A stretch of DNA of 64,000 nucleotides from Sodaliphilus pleomorphus. GTDB taxonomy: Bacteria; Bacteroidota; Bacteroidia; Bacteroidales; Muribaculaceae. This document shows positions 8,390 through 17,886 of this stretch, piece after piece. Numbering within the stretch: the first letter of the stretch is position 1; each line of letters begins with the position of its first letter. The translations under genes and the position numbers were made by a program. The notes beneath the pieces were generated by a model. It was not told the DNA's origin. It saw nothing but the letters and a program-made list of their open reading frames with translations, and did no database searches. The stretch lies in NCBI RefSeq assembly GCF_009676955.1, contig NZ_CP045696.1, positions 372,001 through 436,000 on the forward strand, read 5' to 3'.

Positions 8390-10132
8390 ATGTCGAAACT
8401 TAACATTGATCAGAAATCAATCAAGGACTTATTTAGTGACAACAAGGCAGATTTCCTAATCCCTGACTACCAACGTCCTTACGCTTGGCAAGAAAAAGAG
8501 TGTCAAACATTATGGGACGACATTTTTACCTTTGCGTTCCCAGACAATGATTATACCAAATTTAACTCATCAAATGACGAGTATTTCTTGGGACCCATTG
8601 TCACCTTCAAAAATGAAGACAAGAAACAAGAAATCATTGATGGTCAACAGCGATTGACAACGCTCATGCTACTCCTTCGAGCTTTCTATGAAAGATATGG
8701 CAGCATGATGGATCAGCAGTCAATCAAGACCAAAGAGATGATTGAGAAATGTATCTGGAAAACCGATGAGTTTGGCAACCCTAATAAGTCGGAGTTGAAA
8801 ATAGACTCTGAAGTGGCAACAGACAACGAGAAAGAACAGTTCCTTAGAATTTTACGTACCGGCAATGCTGAGGATAGTGACAAAAGCAACTACGCTATTA
8901 ATTACAGATTCTTTCAAGGTAAGATTGCTGAGTTCCTCAATACATTCCCCGGTTATTTCTCATACTTGCCGATACGAATCTTGAACAACTGCATTTTGCT
9001 CCCAATTGAAGCAGAATCACAAGATACGGCACTTAGAATTTTCTCAACGTTGAATGATAGAGGCAAACCTCTATCAGATGCCGATATTTTCAAGGCTCAG
9101 TTTTATAAATTCTATGCTAATCAAAATCGAAAGGATGAATTCATTGCCAAATGGAAAGACCTTGAAGTGCTATGTACCAACTATTTTCACCCAATTTCTG
9201 GCACACCGATGGACGAGTTGTTTACACGATATATGTATTACGAGCGTGCCAAGATGGGGAACAAGAACACAACCACCGAAGCCCTACGCAAGTTTTTTGA
9301 GCGCAATTCGTATGCGCTGCTAAAAAAAGAGGAAACATTCAACAACCTCATTGACCTTGCTAACTTCTGGAAAGCTGTCCTTGACGAAGATGTCGACAAA
9401 TTTTCAGAAGATGCCTTACGGCGTTTGTTCGTATTGAATTATGCACCTAATGGCATGTGGACTTATGCCGTTTCTGTTTACTATATGGTCAATAGGGATG
9501 AAACTGACATGCTTGATGACAGCAAGTTCTGTCGTTTTTTGGATATTATAATTGCATTCATCTGGACCTACGCATTAACCAATCCTGGTGTTAACGCCCT
9601 ACGCACCCCAATGTATGCAGAGTTAGTCAATATGTATGACGGCAAAGAAGTGGAATTTGCAGACTTCAAATTTGATAAACAACACGTTATCAATGTATGG
9701 AATAACTACAACTTTAGCAACATTCGTGCTATTACCAAATCAATACTGACTTGGTGGGCAATGCGAGACAAGAGTCAAGAACGTCCGACTTTGGAACGCA
9801 AATTTGAAATTGAGCACATCTTTGCCCGTAACCGTCAAGTTAACGAGCGCTCTCTGCAAGATGCAAGAAACTTGGAATCTCTTGGGAATAAATCTCTTTT
9901 GGAAAAGAAAATCAACATTCGAGCAGCAGATTATAGATTTGCAGATAAAAAGAAATACTATGAGGGCTTTGTTAATGGCCGAGGGCAGACCAAAGAAGGT
10001 ACCATCATCCATGAATTGGTTCATCTTGCGCAAACCGCCTCTGATTTTGTAGAATCAGATATTAAGGATAGAAGCCTCAAAATACAAAATGCTTTTATCG
10101 ATTTCCTGCAATCGCACAATTTGTTAAAATAG
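8390..10132 (+). CDS. DUF262/DUF1524 protein, GmrSD-like type IV restriction nuclease
   Basis: 580 residues. The N-terminal DUF262 domain carries IPDYQRPYAW (24-33) and DGQQR (84-88), the ParB-like nucleotide-binding/hydrolysing signature. The C-terminal DUF1524 domain carries an HNH-type EIEHIFARN (catalytic H476) followed by LESLGNKSLL. In the GmrSD/BrxU families this combination cuts DNA with modified bases. It follows hsdR by 87 nt on the same strand and precedes the helicase operon, so it may be an independent defence gene or part of a combined locus. Domain assignment is firm; the substrate is inference. Confidence 0.88.
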   Translation: MSKLNIDQKSIKDLFSDNKADFLIPDYQRPYAWQEKECQTLWDDIFTFAFPDNDYTKFNSSNDEYFLGPIVTFKNEDKKQEIIDGQQRLTTLMLLLRAFYERYGSMMDQQSIKTKEMIEKCIWKTDEFGNPNKSELKIDSEVATDNEKEQFLRILRTGNAEDSDKSNYAINYRFFQGKIAEFLNTFPGYFSYLPIRILNNCILLPIEAESQDTALRIFSTLNDRGKPLSDADIFKAQFYKFYANQNRKDEFIAKWKDLEVLCTNYFHPISGTPMDELFTRYMYYERAKMGNKNTTTEALRKFFERNSYALLKKEETFNNLIDLANFWKAVLDEDVDKFSEDALRRLFVLNYAPNGMWTYAVSVYYMVNRDETDMLDDSKFCRFLDIIIAFIWTYALTNPGVNALRTPMYAELVNMYDGKEVEFADFKFDKQHVINVWNNYNFSNIRAITKSILTWWAMRDKSQERPTLERKFEIEHIFARNRQVNERSLQDARNLESLGNKSLLEKKINIRAADYRFADKKKYYEGFVNGRGQTKEGTIIHELVHLAQTASDFVESDIKDRSLKIQNAFIDFLQSHNLLK

Positions 10133-10188
10133 TGTTTATTAGGAACAAAACGAAAAGATGAATTTGTTAAGTCTTGCATTTCACGGTT

Positions 10189-13100
10189 ATGAGTAAGTTT
10201 AGCAAGGGAGATAAGGTTATAAATATAAACACGAATGAGCATGGCGTGATTATCCATGTGCATAATAAGAGTCGCCGTGGTCAGTTTTATAGGGTGCTTT
10301 ATGCCGAAAGGGAAGACGATGAACGGAGCGATTCGCTACGGCTTGACGAGGACTTAACCGACCCGTTCAAGAGGTGGCAAATGGGTGTGTTCGGCTATTA
10401 TTCCGAGTTCATGAAAGGAAACACTACTTTCAAAATCTTGAGCTCAAATAATAGCACGATTTCGTCGCTGAAAGCATCGAGGACGCTATTCCGACCGTAC
10501 CAATTCAAGCCCTTGCTGAAATTCCTAAACTCAGACAACAGACGTTTGTTGATAGCTGATGAGGTCGGTCTCGGTAAAACCATCGAGGCTGGTCATATCA
10601 TGCTTGAATTAAAAGCAAGAGGCGAGCTTCATAACGCATTGGTCATTTGCCCGAAGTCGCTGATTTCAAAATGGGCAACTGAACTCTCCGATAAGTTCGG
10701 TCTTGATTTTATCGAGATTGAAAGTAAGGACACTTTGTTGCATGAACTGAAGAACCACAACGGTCATGTGCTTGCAGTCATCAACTACGATAAAATCAGA
10801 GAGAATAGCGACATCATCAATTATATAGGAAAGAGCAACATCAAGTTCGGTCTCATTGTTTGCGACGAGTCTCATAAACTCCGTAACAACACCACACAGC
10901 TTTACCGTGGTGCGCAGACTTTGCTCATCAATGCCGACAGTGTAGTATTCATGTCCGCTACTCCGATTATGATTGATGTGAACAATTTGTATTACCAACT
11001 TAGCTTGCTCGATGCAGACACATATAACCATCCTGAGGTTTTTAGAAACAACGTGCAGCTTAACCGCCCATTCGTGAGAGCACTTAGCCAACTCAATGCG
11101 GGCGTAAACCTGAACAGTATCGCCGACGAATTGAGAACATCTAATGTCGACATTATAAATGTCATTAACGATGTTGAGAGAATAATGACAGTACGCGTTG
11201 ATGAATACTTTAGAGAATATCCCATTTATCAACGCATCATGCAAAACCTCACAACCGGCATTGATAATTATGCTCTTAGAGCAAAAATCCAATATGATTT
11301 GTCGGAGATGAGTCCAATGAGTACAATCTTTTCAAGAACGCGAAAGCGTGAGGTGACACAAGATTGGAGTCAAGCTGAACGCAATCCTAAAACATTCCGA
11401 GTCGATTTCACTAATGAAGAAGAAAACGGTTATAATGACTTAATCGATGACTATGTAGATGAGCACACCTACATAGACGAATATGGCAGGGAGCGTTCCG
11501 GGGCGATGGGACTTGTTACCCTCAAACGCCAACTTGCCAGCAGTGTATGGGCATGTGAAAATAATGATTCTGACCTTGAGAATGGAATTGACCGATTCGA
11601 AGATATGCTTGATAACAAGTTTGAAGCGTTGCTTCGAATCCTTAAGACGGTTTTCGATCACGGCAACAAAAAAATAATTGTTTTTGCCGTATTCAAGAAA
11701 ACGCTCAAATACCTTAAAATCAGACTTGCTAAAGCAGGTTATAAAAGTGTGGTCATTTACGGTGGGGCTAAAATCAATAAAAACGAAGTCCTGCGTCAAT
11801 TCCAAACCGACGATAGCATACAAGTGCTATTGTCGTCCGAAGTCGGAAGTGAGGGTCTCGACATGCAGTTCTGCAATGCCTTGGTCAACTATGACCTACC
11901 ATGGAACCCGATGGTCGTTGAGCAACGCATTGGTCGTATCGACCGCTTCGGTCAAAAGTCACCAATTGTTCACATCTACAATATCATTGTTCGTGAATCA
12001 ATTCTTGAAGACATCTATGAGCGTCTGTTAATGAGAATCGGCATATTCAAGGAGTCAATAGGCGACTTGGAAGCCATCTTGGATAGCGATATTAATGATG
12101 ACGGAAAAATCATTTCGATTAGAGACGCATTGAAAAATCTCGAACGAGACTTCTATGCTGACAAACTCTCGAAAGAGCAGGTTGAGAAGAAAGAAAAGGA
12201 AATAGCACGAGCGATTGAGAATGAACGCCTCAACCTAAAGAAAATTGAGGACGGTCTCACCGACACTTTGACCAACGACTCGTACTTCAGAGATGAAATC
12301 AACAAAATAATCAACAATAACGCATACGTCACAGCCAACGAGCTGTATTATTTTGTATCTCAAATCATTAAAGAACATCTAACTGTGTGCGAACTCAGGC
12401 AAACCGATGATAGAAACATCTTCGATTTTGCTATTCCCAAGAGTGACCCTAATTGTTTAAAGAGATTCCTTCAACGATATGAGCCTAACGATAATGAAAG
12501 CCACAAGCTGTTTAATCATTTTATCGCTGACATTGAAGACTCTCTTTCCTTAAAAATCACATTCGACCAAGAAACCGCTTTCCAAGATAAATCTCTTGTT
12601 TTTATTAACATCTATCACCCCATAATCAAAGCAGGTGTTAAACTGTTTCAAGAGAAACAAGACCCGTCGAAGAATACATTCTTCTTTGAGGTCAACGCTG
12701 GCGATTTGCCGCATGAGTTCGCAAACAAGAGCTTCATGCTCGCATTGTATAAGGTAAGCACATCACGCTCACAGTATGGAGATAAAGTTATAACCAATGA
12801 CTATCTCTTCCCAATTCTTTATGATTTGGAGCGTAAGGAAGCCATCGAAGAAACCGAGCTTACAGAAAAAGTATTAGGTAGAATACAAATAGGTGGACAA
12901 TATGCACCATTAGGTGATTACTCATTACCATCAGCCGAAACGCTTGAAGATATGCGCTTCGACATGAAAGATATTGTCGATGCCCATGTGGCGGAGATAC
13001 GTGCCGACATTAACGACCGAATTGAGAACAGCAAAAAGATGCGCTTGGAGCAAACCGCTCAATACTACGCTTCTCGTGAACGAAGTTACGAATCGACAAT

Positions 13101-13308
13101 CAGCCAATATGAAATATTACTAGAATACGCTATTGGACAGAACAAAGATGACGACATACGCAGGGCAGAAAATACATTAAGGCTTTTAAGGCACAATCTT
13201 GCAGAACTCAAGTCGAAACGAGAAGCAGATGAAGAACGCATCATGCGAGACGTGGCATTGAAAGTCGTGTCTTCGATTCAGTCTCTGAACCTCATAAAGA
13301 TCATTTAA
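10189..13308 (+). CDS. SNF2/RapA-type helicase of the three-gene defence-like operon
   Basis: 1039 residues from ATG 10189; a TTG at 10174 is possible but less likely. Walker A region DEVGLGKT (124-131), Walker B DESH (226-229), a SAT motif in MSATPIM, and motif VI EQRIGRIDRFGQ (578-589) place it with SNF2/RapA-like dsDNA translocases. The N terminus has a small KOW/Tudor-like stretch (KGDKVININTNEHGVI), and the C-terminal 350 residues are long charged helices. No nuclease motif is evident. The next gene begins 4 nt after its stop, so it is cotranscribed with the Hsp70-like ATPase. Confidence 0.85.
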   Translation: MSKFSKGDKVININTNEHGVIIHVHNKSRRGQFYRVLYAEREDDERSDSLRLDEDLTDPFKRWQMGVFGYYSEFMKGNTTFKILSSNNSTISSLKASRTLFRPYQFKPLLKFLNSDNRRLLIADEVGLGKTIEAGHIMLELKARGELHNALVICPKSLISKWATELSDKFGLDFIEIESKDTLLHELKNHNGHVLAVINYDKIRENSDIINYIGKSNIKFGLIVCDESHKLRNNTTQLYRGAQTLLINADSVVFMSATPIMIDVNNLYYQLSLLDADTYNHPEVFRNNVQLNRPFVRALSQLNAGVNLNSIADELRTSNVDIINVINDVERIMTVRVDEYFREYPIYQRIMQNLTTGIDNYALRAKIQYDLSEMSPMSTIFSRTRKREVTQDWSQAERNPKTFRVDFTNEEENGYNDLIDDYVDEHTYIDEYGRERSGAMGLVTLKRQLASSVWACENNDSDLENGIDRFEDMLDNKFEALLRILKTVFDHGNKKIIVFAVFKKTLKYLKIRLAKAGYKSVVIYGGAKINKNEVLRQFQTDDSIQVLLSSEVGSEGLDMQFCNALVNYDLPWNPMVVEQRIGRIDRFGQKSPIVHIYNIIVRESILEDIYERLLMRIGIFKESIGDLEAILDSDINDDGKIISIRDALKNLERDFYADKLSKEQVEKKEKEIARAIENERLNLKKIEDGLTDTLTNDSYFRDEINKIINNNAYVTANELYYFVSQIIKEHLTVCELRQTDDRNIFDFAIPKSDPNCLKRFLQRYEPNDNESHKLFNHFIADIEDSLSLKITFDQETAFQDKSLVFINIYHPIIKAGVKLFQEKQDPSKNTFFFEVNAGDLPHEFANKSFMLALYKVSTSRSQYGDKVITNDYLFPILYDLERKEAIEETELTEKVLGRIQIGGQYAPLGDYSLPSAETLEDMRFDMKDIVDAHVAEIRADINDRIENSKKMRLEQTAQYYASRERSYESTISQYEILLEYAIGQNKDDDIRRAENTLRLLRHNLAELKSKREADEERIMRDVALKVVSSIQSLNLIKII

Positions 13309-13312
13309 GCAG

Positions 13313-14767
13313 ATGAGTAGTAATGATATAATAAAAATAGGACTTGATTTTGGTACTCACCAAACTAAAATCTGCATACAAAAAACTCCTGACGAGGGTC
13401 ATGGAGAACCCTCTTATGAGTTTTTCTCTTTTGAAGACCTTGAAGGCGGTAAGTCTTACTTCTTGCCTTCAATAGTACAAATAAATCAAGACGACACTTT
13501 ATCCTATGGTTTTGTTGACAGGTCAAAAGAGAAGAATGCAGGAGTTGCGCCTAAGCTTGAGTTGCTTGAAATTCCTTCTATTGACATAAACAAAGAGGCT
13601 AAGCAATTGTTTGAAAAATATGCCTCACCTCAGCAAGATGAAAACGACATAGATGCCATTGAGCACATGCTGGTGCTGAAATCAGACATCGAAAGACAAC
13701 GTATTGAACACGAGAATGAAATCCGTCGTTCAAACTTTAATGAAGCTGTCAAGAAATATAGAGCATCAAGAAACACATTCCGCTATTTTAAGCAAGCCAC
13801 ATTCTCAACTCGTGAATGGGATGCCAAGATTGACGCTCTGCGTCTCTGCATCTGGTATCTTGCATACGTCATATTTCTTCTTGAAGAAAAATACGGCACA
13901 CTTTTCTCAATTCACATGGGAATTCCAACAGATGACCAATCTTTTGAAAAGAAAAGAATGCTGGCTGTTAGCACATTGGCAAGTGCCTATCATTTGGTCG
14001 AGAATGTGTTCGACAACGATTTTAATGCGTTCTTGAGTGCACATTTAGATGAACTCTTGGAGAAAACAAAGATTATTCCCTTCTCTAACGATGTTAAAGA
14101 GGAATATGCCATAAATGTTTTCCCAGAAGCATACGCTGGACTTCTCAGTTTGACATCCAGGGGGAAACTAACTCAAGGCATGAGCTTGACCGTAGATATT
14201 GGCGGAGGTACAACTGATATTTCATTTTTTACGATTGTTGGTAGGAAACCTTGCATCTATAAATACTGGTCAATCCCATTAGGCCTTAACTACCTTGCGG
14301 AGGAGTCCGGCTTTGACTATTTCGAGCATGATATTAAGCACGAATTCAAGGTCGGCGTTGTCAATGCCTTCAATGACGAAAAGACCAAAGTAGTCAGAAA
14401 ATTAATTACAATGCTGTATGCCAAACTTTCGAAAACCATCCTTGGCAAAGATAGGTTGTCAGCGGCTCTAAAGGATAGGATTTTAGTGTATATGGGAGGC
14501 GGTAGTACGTTCAACAACGTCACTAATGAGCACCAGCCTTTTACCGATGTTCGCCGAATAGAAAAAACTATTTGGAAAGAAGAACAAGTTAAAGACAAAT
14601 CGGAAGTTGAAAAAATCTGCACATTATTGTCTGTGTCATTCGGACTCGTTTCAGCCAAAGATGACGACGAAGTAGAATTATACTCTATGGAATCTATCTT
14701 CGGAGAAGTCCCCCTAAAAGCTGACCAAGCCAAAGAAAGCAGATATGTAGATAAAGATATGGTGTAA
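13313..14767 (+). CDS. Hsp70/actin-fold ATPase
   Basis: 484 residues with the three nucleotide-binding elements of the actin/Hsp70 fold: phosphate-1 LDFGTHQTK (11-19), phosphate-2 DIGGGTTD (295-302) and adenosine motif GGGS (395-398). Typical Hsp70 substrate-binding sequence is absent; the protein ends soon after the ATPase core, so it is not ordinary DnaK. A charged insert occupies about residues 80-160. It lies 4 nt after the helicase and 1 nt before the next gene. Stand-alone Hsp70-like proteins do occur in defence islands, but the role of this one is unknown. Confidence 0.8.
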   Translation: MSSNDIIKIGLDFGTHQTKICIQKTPDEGHGEPSYEFFSFEDLEGGKSYFLPSIVQINQDDTLSYGFVDRSKEKNAGVAPKLELLEIPSIDINKEAKQLFEKYASPQQDENDIDAIEHMLVLKSDIERQRIEHENEIRRSNFNEAVKKYRASRNTFRYFKQATFSTREWDAKIDALRLCIWYLAYVIFLLEEKYGTLFSIHMGIPTDDQSFEKKRMLAVSTLASAYHLVENVFDNDFNAFLSAHLDELLEKTKIIPFSNDVKEEYAINVFPEAYAGLLSLTSRGKLTQGMSLTVDIGGGTTDISFFTIVGRKPCIYKYWSIPLGLNYLAEESGFDYFEHDIKHEFKVGVVNAFNDEKTKVVRKLITMLYAKLSKTILGKDRLSAALKDRILVYMGGGSTFNNVTNEHQPFTDVRRIEKTIWKEEQVKDKSEVEKICTLLSVSFGLVSAKDDDEVELYSMESIFGEVPLKADQAKESRYVDKDMV

Positions 14768-14768
14768 T

Positions 14769-16226
14769 ATGGAAAACTTGAAAATCATACAACTAGTCCA
14801 GTTCATCAGATCAAATGTTGATGATGACTATTCAATGCAGGTTCTCAACTATACATTTAGGTGCTTGATAACAAATCCGATGCTTAAAGAACAAGCATAT
14901 TATGTACGGATTGGCAAATATTATTCTCCCGAACCCACTGCCATCAGCGTATTCAAAAATTTCAGTCGTGCTTCAAAATTACTGCCAATATTAATGTCAA
15001 TTCGAGCAATATCGATAAACCACGATTTTATTGACTTATGCCGGTCTAATGAATTGATTTTTGAATCATCATTTAAGGGCTCTGACTGGCGTTACCTTGT
15101 GCCTGTTATTAAGGAATGTGCAGCTGACGAAGATTTCAACAACCTATTGAGTATGTTCAACTCATGTTGCGAGCAAGAATCTTTCACCGAGCAACAATTA
15201 CAGCTTTTTGAAAAGTATTCTGAAGCACCTAAAGCTAAATACCGAAACAAAGTATTGGCAGAAGAAGCCAAGGCTCTTTCTGGTGACTTTAATGATAGTA
15301 TTATAGGTGATAATGCTTTCTTATGGAACGATGACTTAACGGAATACGAAATTGGCGAAAGTATACAATTTGTTGGAGATACTGCATTTGCCTATTGTAA
15401 GAATCTGAAAGAGATAACCATTGTCCCGAAAGGTTTAGCTTTTGGCAAATTCCCTATAATTGAATGTCCAAGCCTTAATAAAATTGTGGTGCCCGATGGT
15501 TGTTTGGAATATTATGCTGCACAAATTCCTTTTTATAAGGACATCATCGTTGAGGTGGGAAATCAGTTGGAAATCGATACTGAACCCGAGAGTGAAATCG
15601 TAGAAGAATTCAAACCCAAAGCAAACATTGCCCCAATAGAACACCAAAAAATTTTCCAGGTTTTTGAGAAAAGGGCTACATCTTATAAGTTCTTCTGGCT
15701 AGCATCTATATTATCTATCCTCAAAAGAACCGATAAACTTTCTATTACGATGGAGGAATTGGTAATAGAAATGGTTTCTATTGCATGGCCCATCATGTAT
15801 CAATACGATATTTCATTAGGGTCGCGAGATATGCTCAAGAACATGGGCGACAGGTTAATTGCCAATGGAGTTCTTCGAGCCAACTACGATACTTCTGAAG
15901 TGCGTAGTATGTTGAAAACCAGATATAAAGGAATCAAATCAATTATTATCGGGCTTCTGAAGAATGTGCCTTACCGTTTCCTTTCGCCATGGATACATTA
16001 TACATCCGACACTGATGTCATCGAAAAATCACAAAAAAGTGATTTTGGCACGCCATACGCCATTCATGATGACTTTATCCTTATAGACGAAGACTGGCAT
16101 GAATATTTCATGGATGATTTGCCTAAAATCAAATCGTTTATAATTAACGAGTTTTACTCTTATCTTAAGGCATATAACACGGAGTTTCAACTCTTAAAGT
16201 TTAAGATAGACAACCATAACGAATAA
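14769..16226 (+). CDS. BspA-type leucine-rich-repeat protein, third gene of the operon
   Basis: 485 residues without a signal peptide, hence probably cytoplasmic. Residues about 178-245 form two LRR_5 units (IGDNAF..., VGDTAFAYCKNLKEI). The C-terminal half (about 300-400) contains YKFFWLASILSIL and NVPYRFLSPW, resembling the N-terminal domain found before HNH nucleases in some Bacteroidales proteins, but here no HNH motif follows. BspA-like repeats are usually in surface proteins, so their presence here suggests protein-protein binding, perhaps to the adjacent ATPase. Function not recognised. Confidence 0.7.
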   Translation: MENLKIIQLVQFIRSNVDDDYSMQVLNYTFRCLITNPMLKEQAYYVRIGKYYSPEPTAISVFKNFSRASKLLPILMSIRAISINHDFIDLCRSNELIFESSFKGSDWRYLVPVIKECAADEDFNNLLSMFNSCCEQESFTEQQLQLFEKYSEAPKAKYRNKVLAEEAKALSGDFNDSIIGDNAFLWNDDLTEYEIGESIQFVGDTAFAYCKNLKEITIVPKGLAFGKFPIIECPSLNKIVVPDGCLEYYAAQIPFYKDIIVEVGNQLEIDTEPESEIVEEFKPKANIAPIEHQKIFQVFEKRATSYKFFWLASILSILKRTDKLSITMEELVIEMVSIAWPIMYQYDISLGSRDMLKNMGDRLIANGVLRANYDTSEVRSMLKTRYKGIKSIIIGLLKNVPYRFLSPWIHYTSDTDVIEKSQKSDFGTPYAIHDDFILIDEDWHEYFMDDLPKIKSFIINEFYSYLKAYNTEFQLLKFKIDNHNE

Positions 16227-16304
16227 ATCATTTTGTTGTGCAGATAGTGTGCACAGGTGCATCGTTACTTTGCACCAGATAATGCTCTAAAAGACTTACA
16301 TAAC

Positions 16305-16781
16305 ATGAAACGATTTTTCAAATATTTCTCAATCTTTGCGTGTCTCTTTGTGGCACTGTCGAGTTGTAGTGATGATGATTTCATCTCCGAATATGACACG
16401 CACAAGGATGAATATACCGTGCGTTATAACGTCACCTATTCGACGACTTACGACTTCCACAATATTGCTTATATCAGTTTTACTAGTTTTTTTGACTACA
16501 GTAACAATGCCGTAAAATATACTGGGCAACCGACGCAGATTAATAGAAGCTTTGACGGAACGGAAGAATATGTCACTATAAGTCGTGTTCCTAAAGGCTC
16601 ACAAGTTGAGTTTTCGACTTATGTAGATGTGGCAGAAGCCTTGCCAAATACCAAAGTCGAAATTTCAATTGAGATTGTCAAGGGAAAAGAATATGGCTCC
16701 ACAGAAGTCGCCAAGGCAACGGCTGAATGCCCACTAAAAGGCAATCCGCTGACAATAAGCTATGACATTCCAAATAAATAA
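16305..16781 (+). CDS. Small predicted lipoprotein
   Basis: 158 residues from ATG 16305. MKRFFKYFSIFACLFVALSSC is a lipoprotein signal peptide with lipobox LSSC (Cys21), so the mature protein is probably membrane-anchored in the periplasm or outer membrane. The acidic SDDD after the cysteine resembles the Bacteroidetes lipoprotein export signal. The rest looks beta-rich, with no known motif. A TACTTTG element (16266-16272) about 35 nt upstream resembles a -7 box, though no good -33 box precedes it. It ends 9 nt before the YggL-like gene. Confidence 0.75.
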   Translation: MKRFFKYFSIFACLFVALSSCSDDDFISEYDTHKDEYTVRYNVTYSTTYDFHNIAYISFTSFFDYSNNAVKYTGQPTQINRSFDGTEEYVTISRVPKGSQVEFSTYVDVAEALPNTKVEISIEIVKGKEYGSTEVAKATAECPLKGNPLTISYDIPNK

Positions 16782-16790
16782 CTAGGAACA

Positions 16791-17210
16791 ATGAAAAAGA
16801 GAATACGCAAGAAACTCCATATTGGAGAATTTAAACAGTACGGCAATGTTATTGTTATCAAAACTAACTTCAGTGAAGAAACGGCAGAAGAAATCTTGAT
16901 GAAGTTTGAAGCCATAATAGATAGCTTTTCGCTAACTGTTGCTGGTGGTGGAACTGGCAGAATCATTATACCAACGAGACAAGGTAATAAGTATATTCCA
17001 ACTTTGCCAGGTTTAATAGTAACATCTATCGCCAAAGGAGAATTGCCGTTAGATGAAATGATGTTCTGCATCTATGTAAAAAATGAGTCTTGTGTACCCC
17101 AAGAAGCACTTGGTGCTATCAAGACTACATTTGCCGATAAAAAGTACGCACTTCAGATAGGTAAAAGCATAGACTTGTGGCCCAATAATTTCGGTCGACA
17201 CAACAAGTAG
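16791..17210 (+). CDS. YggL-like (DUF469) protein
   Basis: 139 residues. The opening MKKRIRKKLHIGEFKQYG matches the conserved N terminus of the YggL/DUF469 family, and the VAGGGTGR stretch matches its Gly-rich segment. Family members have been linked to the 50S ribosomal subunit; no catalytic role is known. It is longer than the usual ~110 residues, having a C-terminal extension. It follows the lipoprotein gene closely but shares no obvious pathway with it. Confidence 0.7.
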   Translation: MKKRIRKKLHIGEFKQYGNVIVIKTNFSEETAEEILMKFEAIIDSFSLTVAGGGTGRIIIPTRQGNKYIPTLPGLIVTSIAKGELPLDEMMFCIYVKNESCVPQEALGAIKTTFADKKYALQIGKSIDLWPNNFGRHNK

Positions 17211-17886
17211 TAGTTTTATATACTTCAGATTTACTGCCTCGGAACGCTGGCGCGATCCGGAGCTTTTTGTTGAATAGAAACCGCTGGTAGCGGTTCTATT
17301 ATTTTCAAGGTAAGGAGAGGAAACGGCTGGCACCGTTCTTCTCCTTGCTTAGTTTTTGTCTACGCCCGTCATTGGGCTGCGCCTCTTAGTGCAAATAAGT
17401 TTGCCCTCTGCGCTCATTTGCACGATTTGTCCATCGCAAATTCTCGACATCGTGATCGGCACAAGTGACGAGAAAGCGTCGTCGAATCAACATGATTATT
17501 CACTATTTAATATTACCCCTCAATCTGATTGAGAAGTTTGGTGTTCGGAACCTCACGGATTGTTTTTCCGCTCTTGTTGCCTGGGCACTTTGATGTCTAC
17601 ATCGCTTGCAGGTAGAAAGGTGTACTCATCTGAAAATTGATTAAAGCCCATTGACTTGTTTCTTCCTCGCTTTCTCGCCTCGTTTTTCCGCTGCAAAGTT
17701 AAGGGCAGCCGCTTACTGCAAGGCCCATGTCGAGTTGCCTTGAAAATTCTCCAACCCTGCGGGTAGTAATTTTCTGGCAAGCCTTGCGGTCGTCCGCTTT
17801 CCTGCCTCACTTTATGAAGCACCGTAAAAAGCGAAGCGAAAGCGAGAACAAGATCAATAATGTTTAATCTCTAAATTTTCACAATT
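17211..17886 (+). other. Non-coding leader region of the integrative element, with hairpins
   Basis: About 675 bp without a convincing gene. Near the left edge are two consecutive hairpins: AGAAACCGCT/AGCGGTTCT (about 17275-17300) and AAGGAGA...TCTCCTT with an inner AACGG/CCGTT (about 17310-17350). The rest is typical of untranslated DNA upstream of ardA in Bacteroides-type conjugative elements. A minus-strand frame at 17553-17822 (89 codons) is present but I think it is not translated. Confidence 0.5.

Noticed and set aside
17553..17822. 89-codon minus-strand gene before ardA
   Set aside because: Basic, low-complexity translation without motifs in DNA that looks like the untranslated leader of the element.
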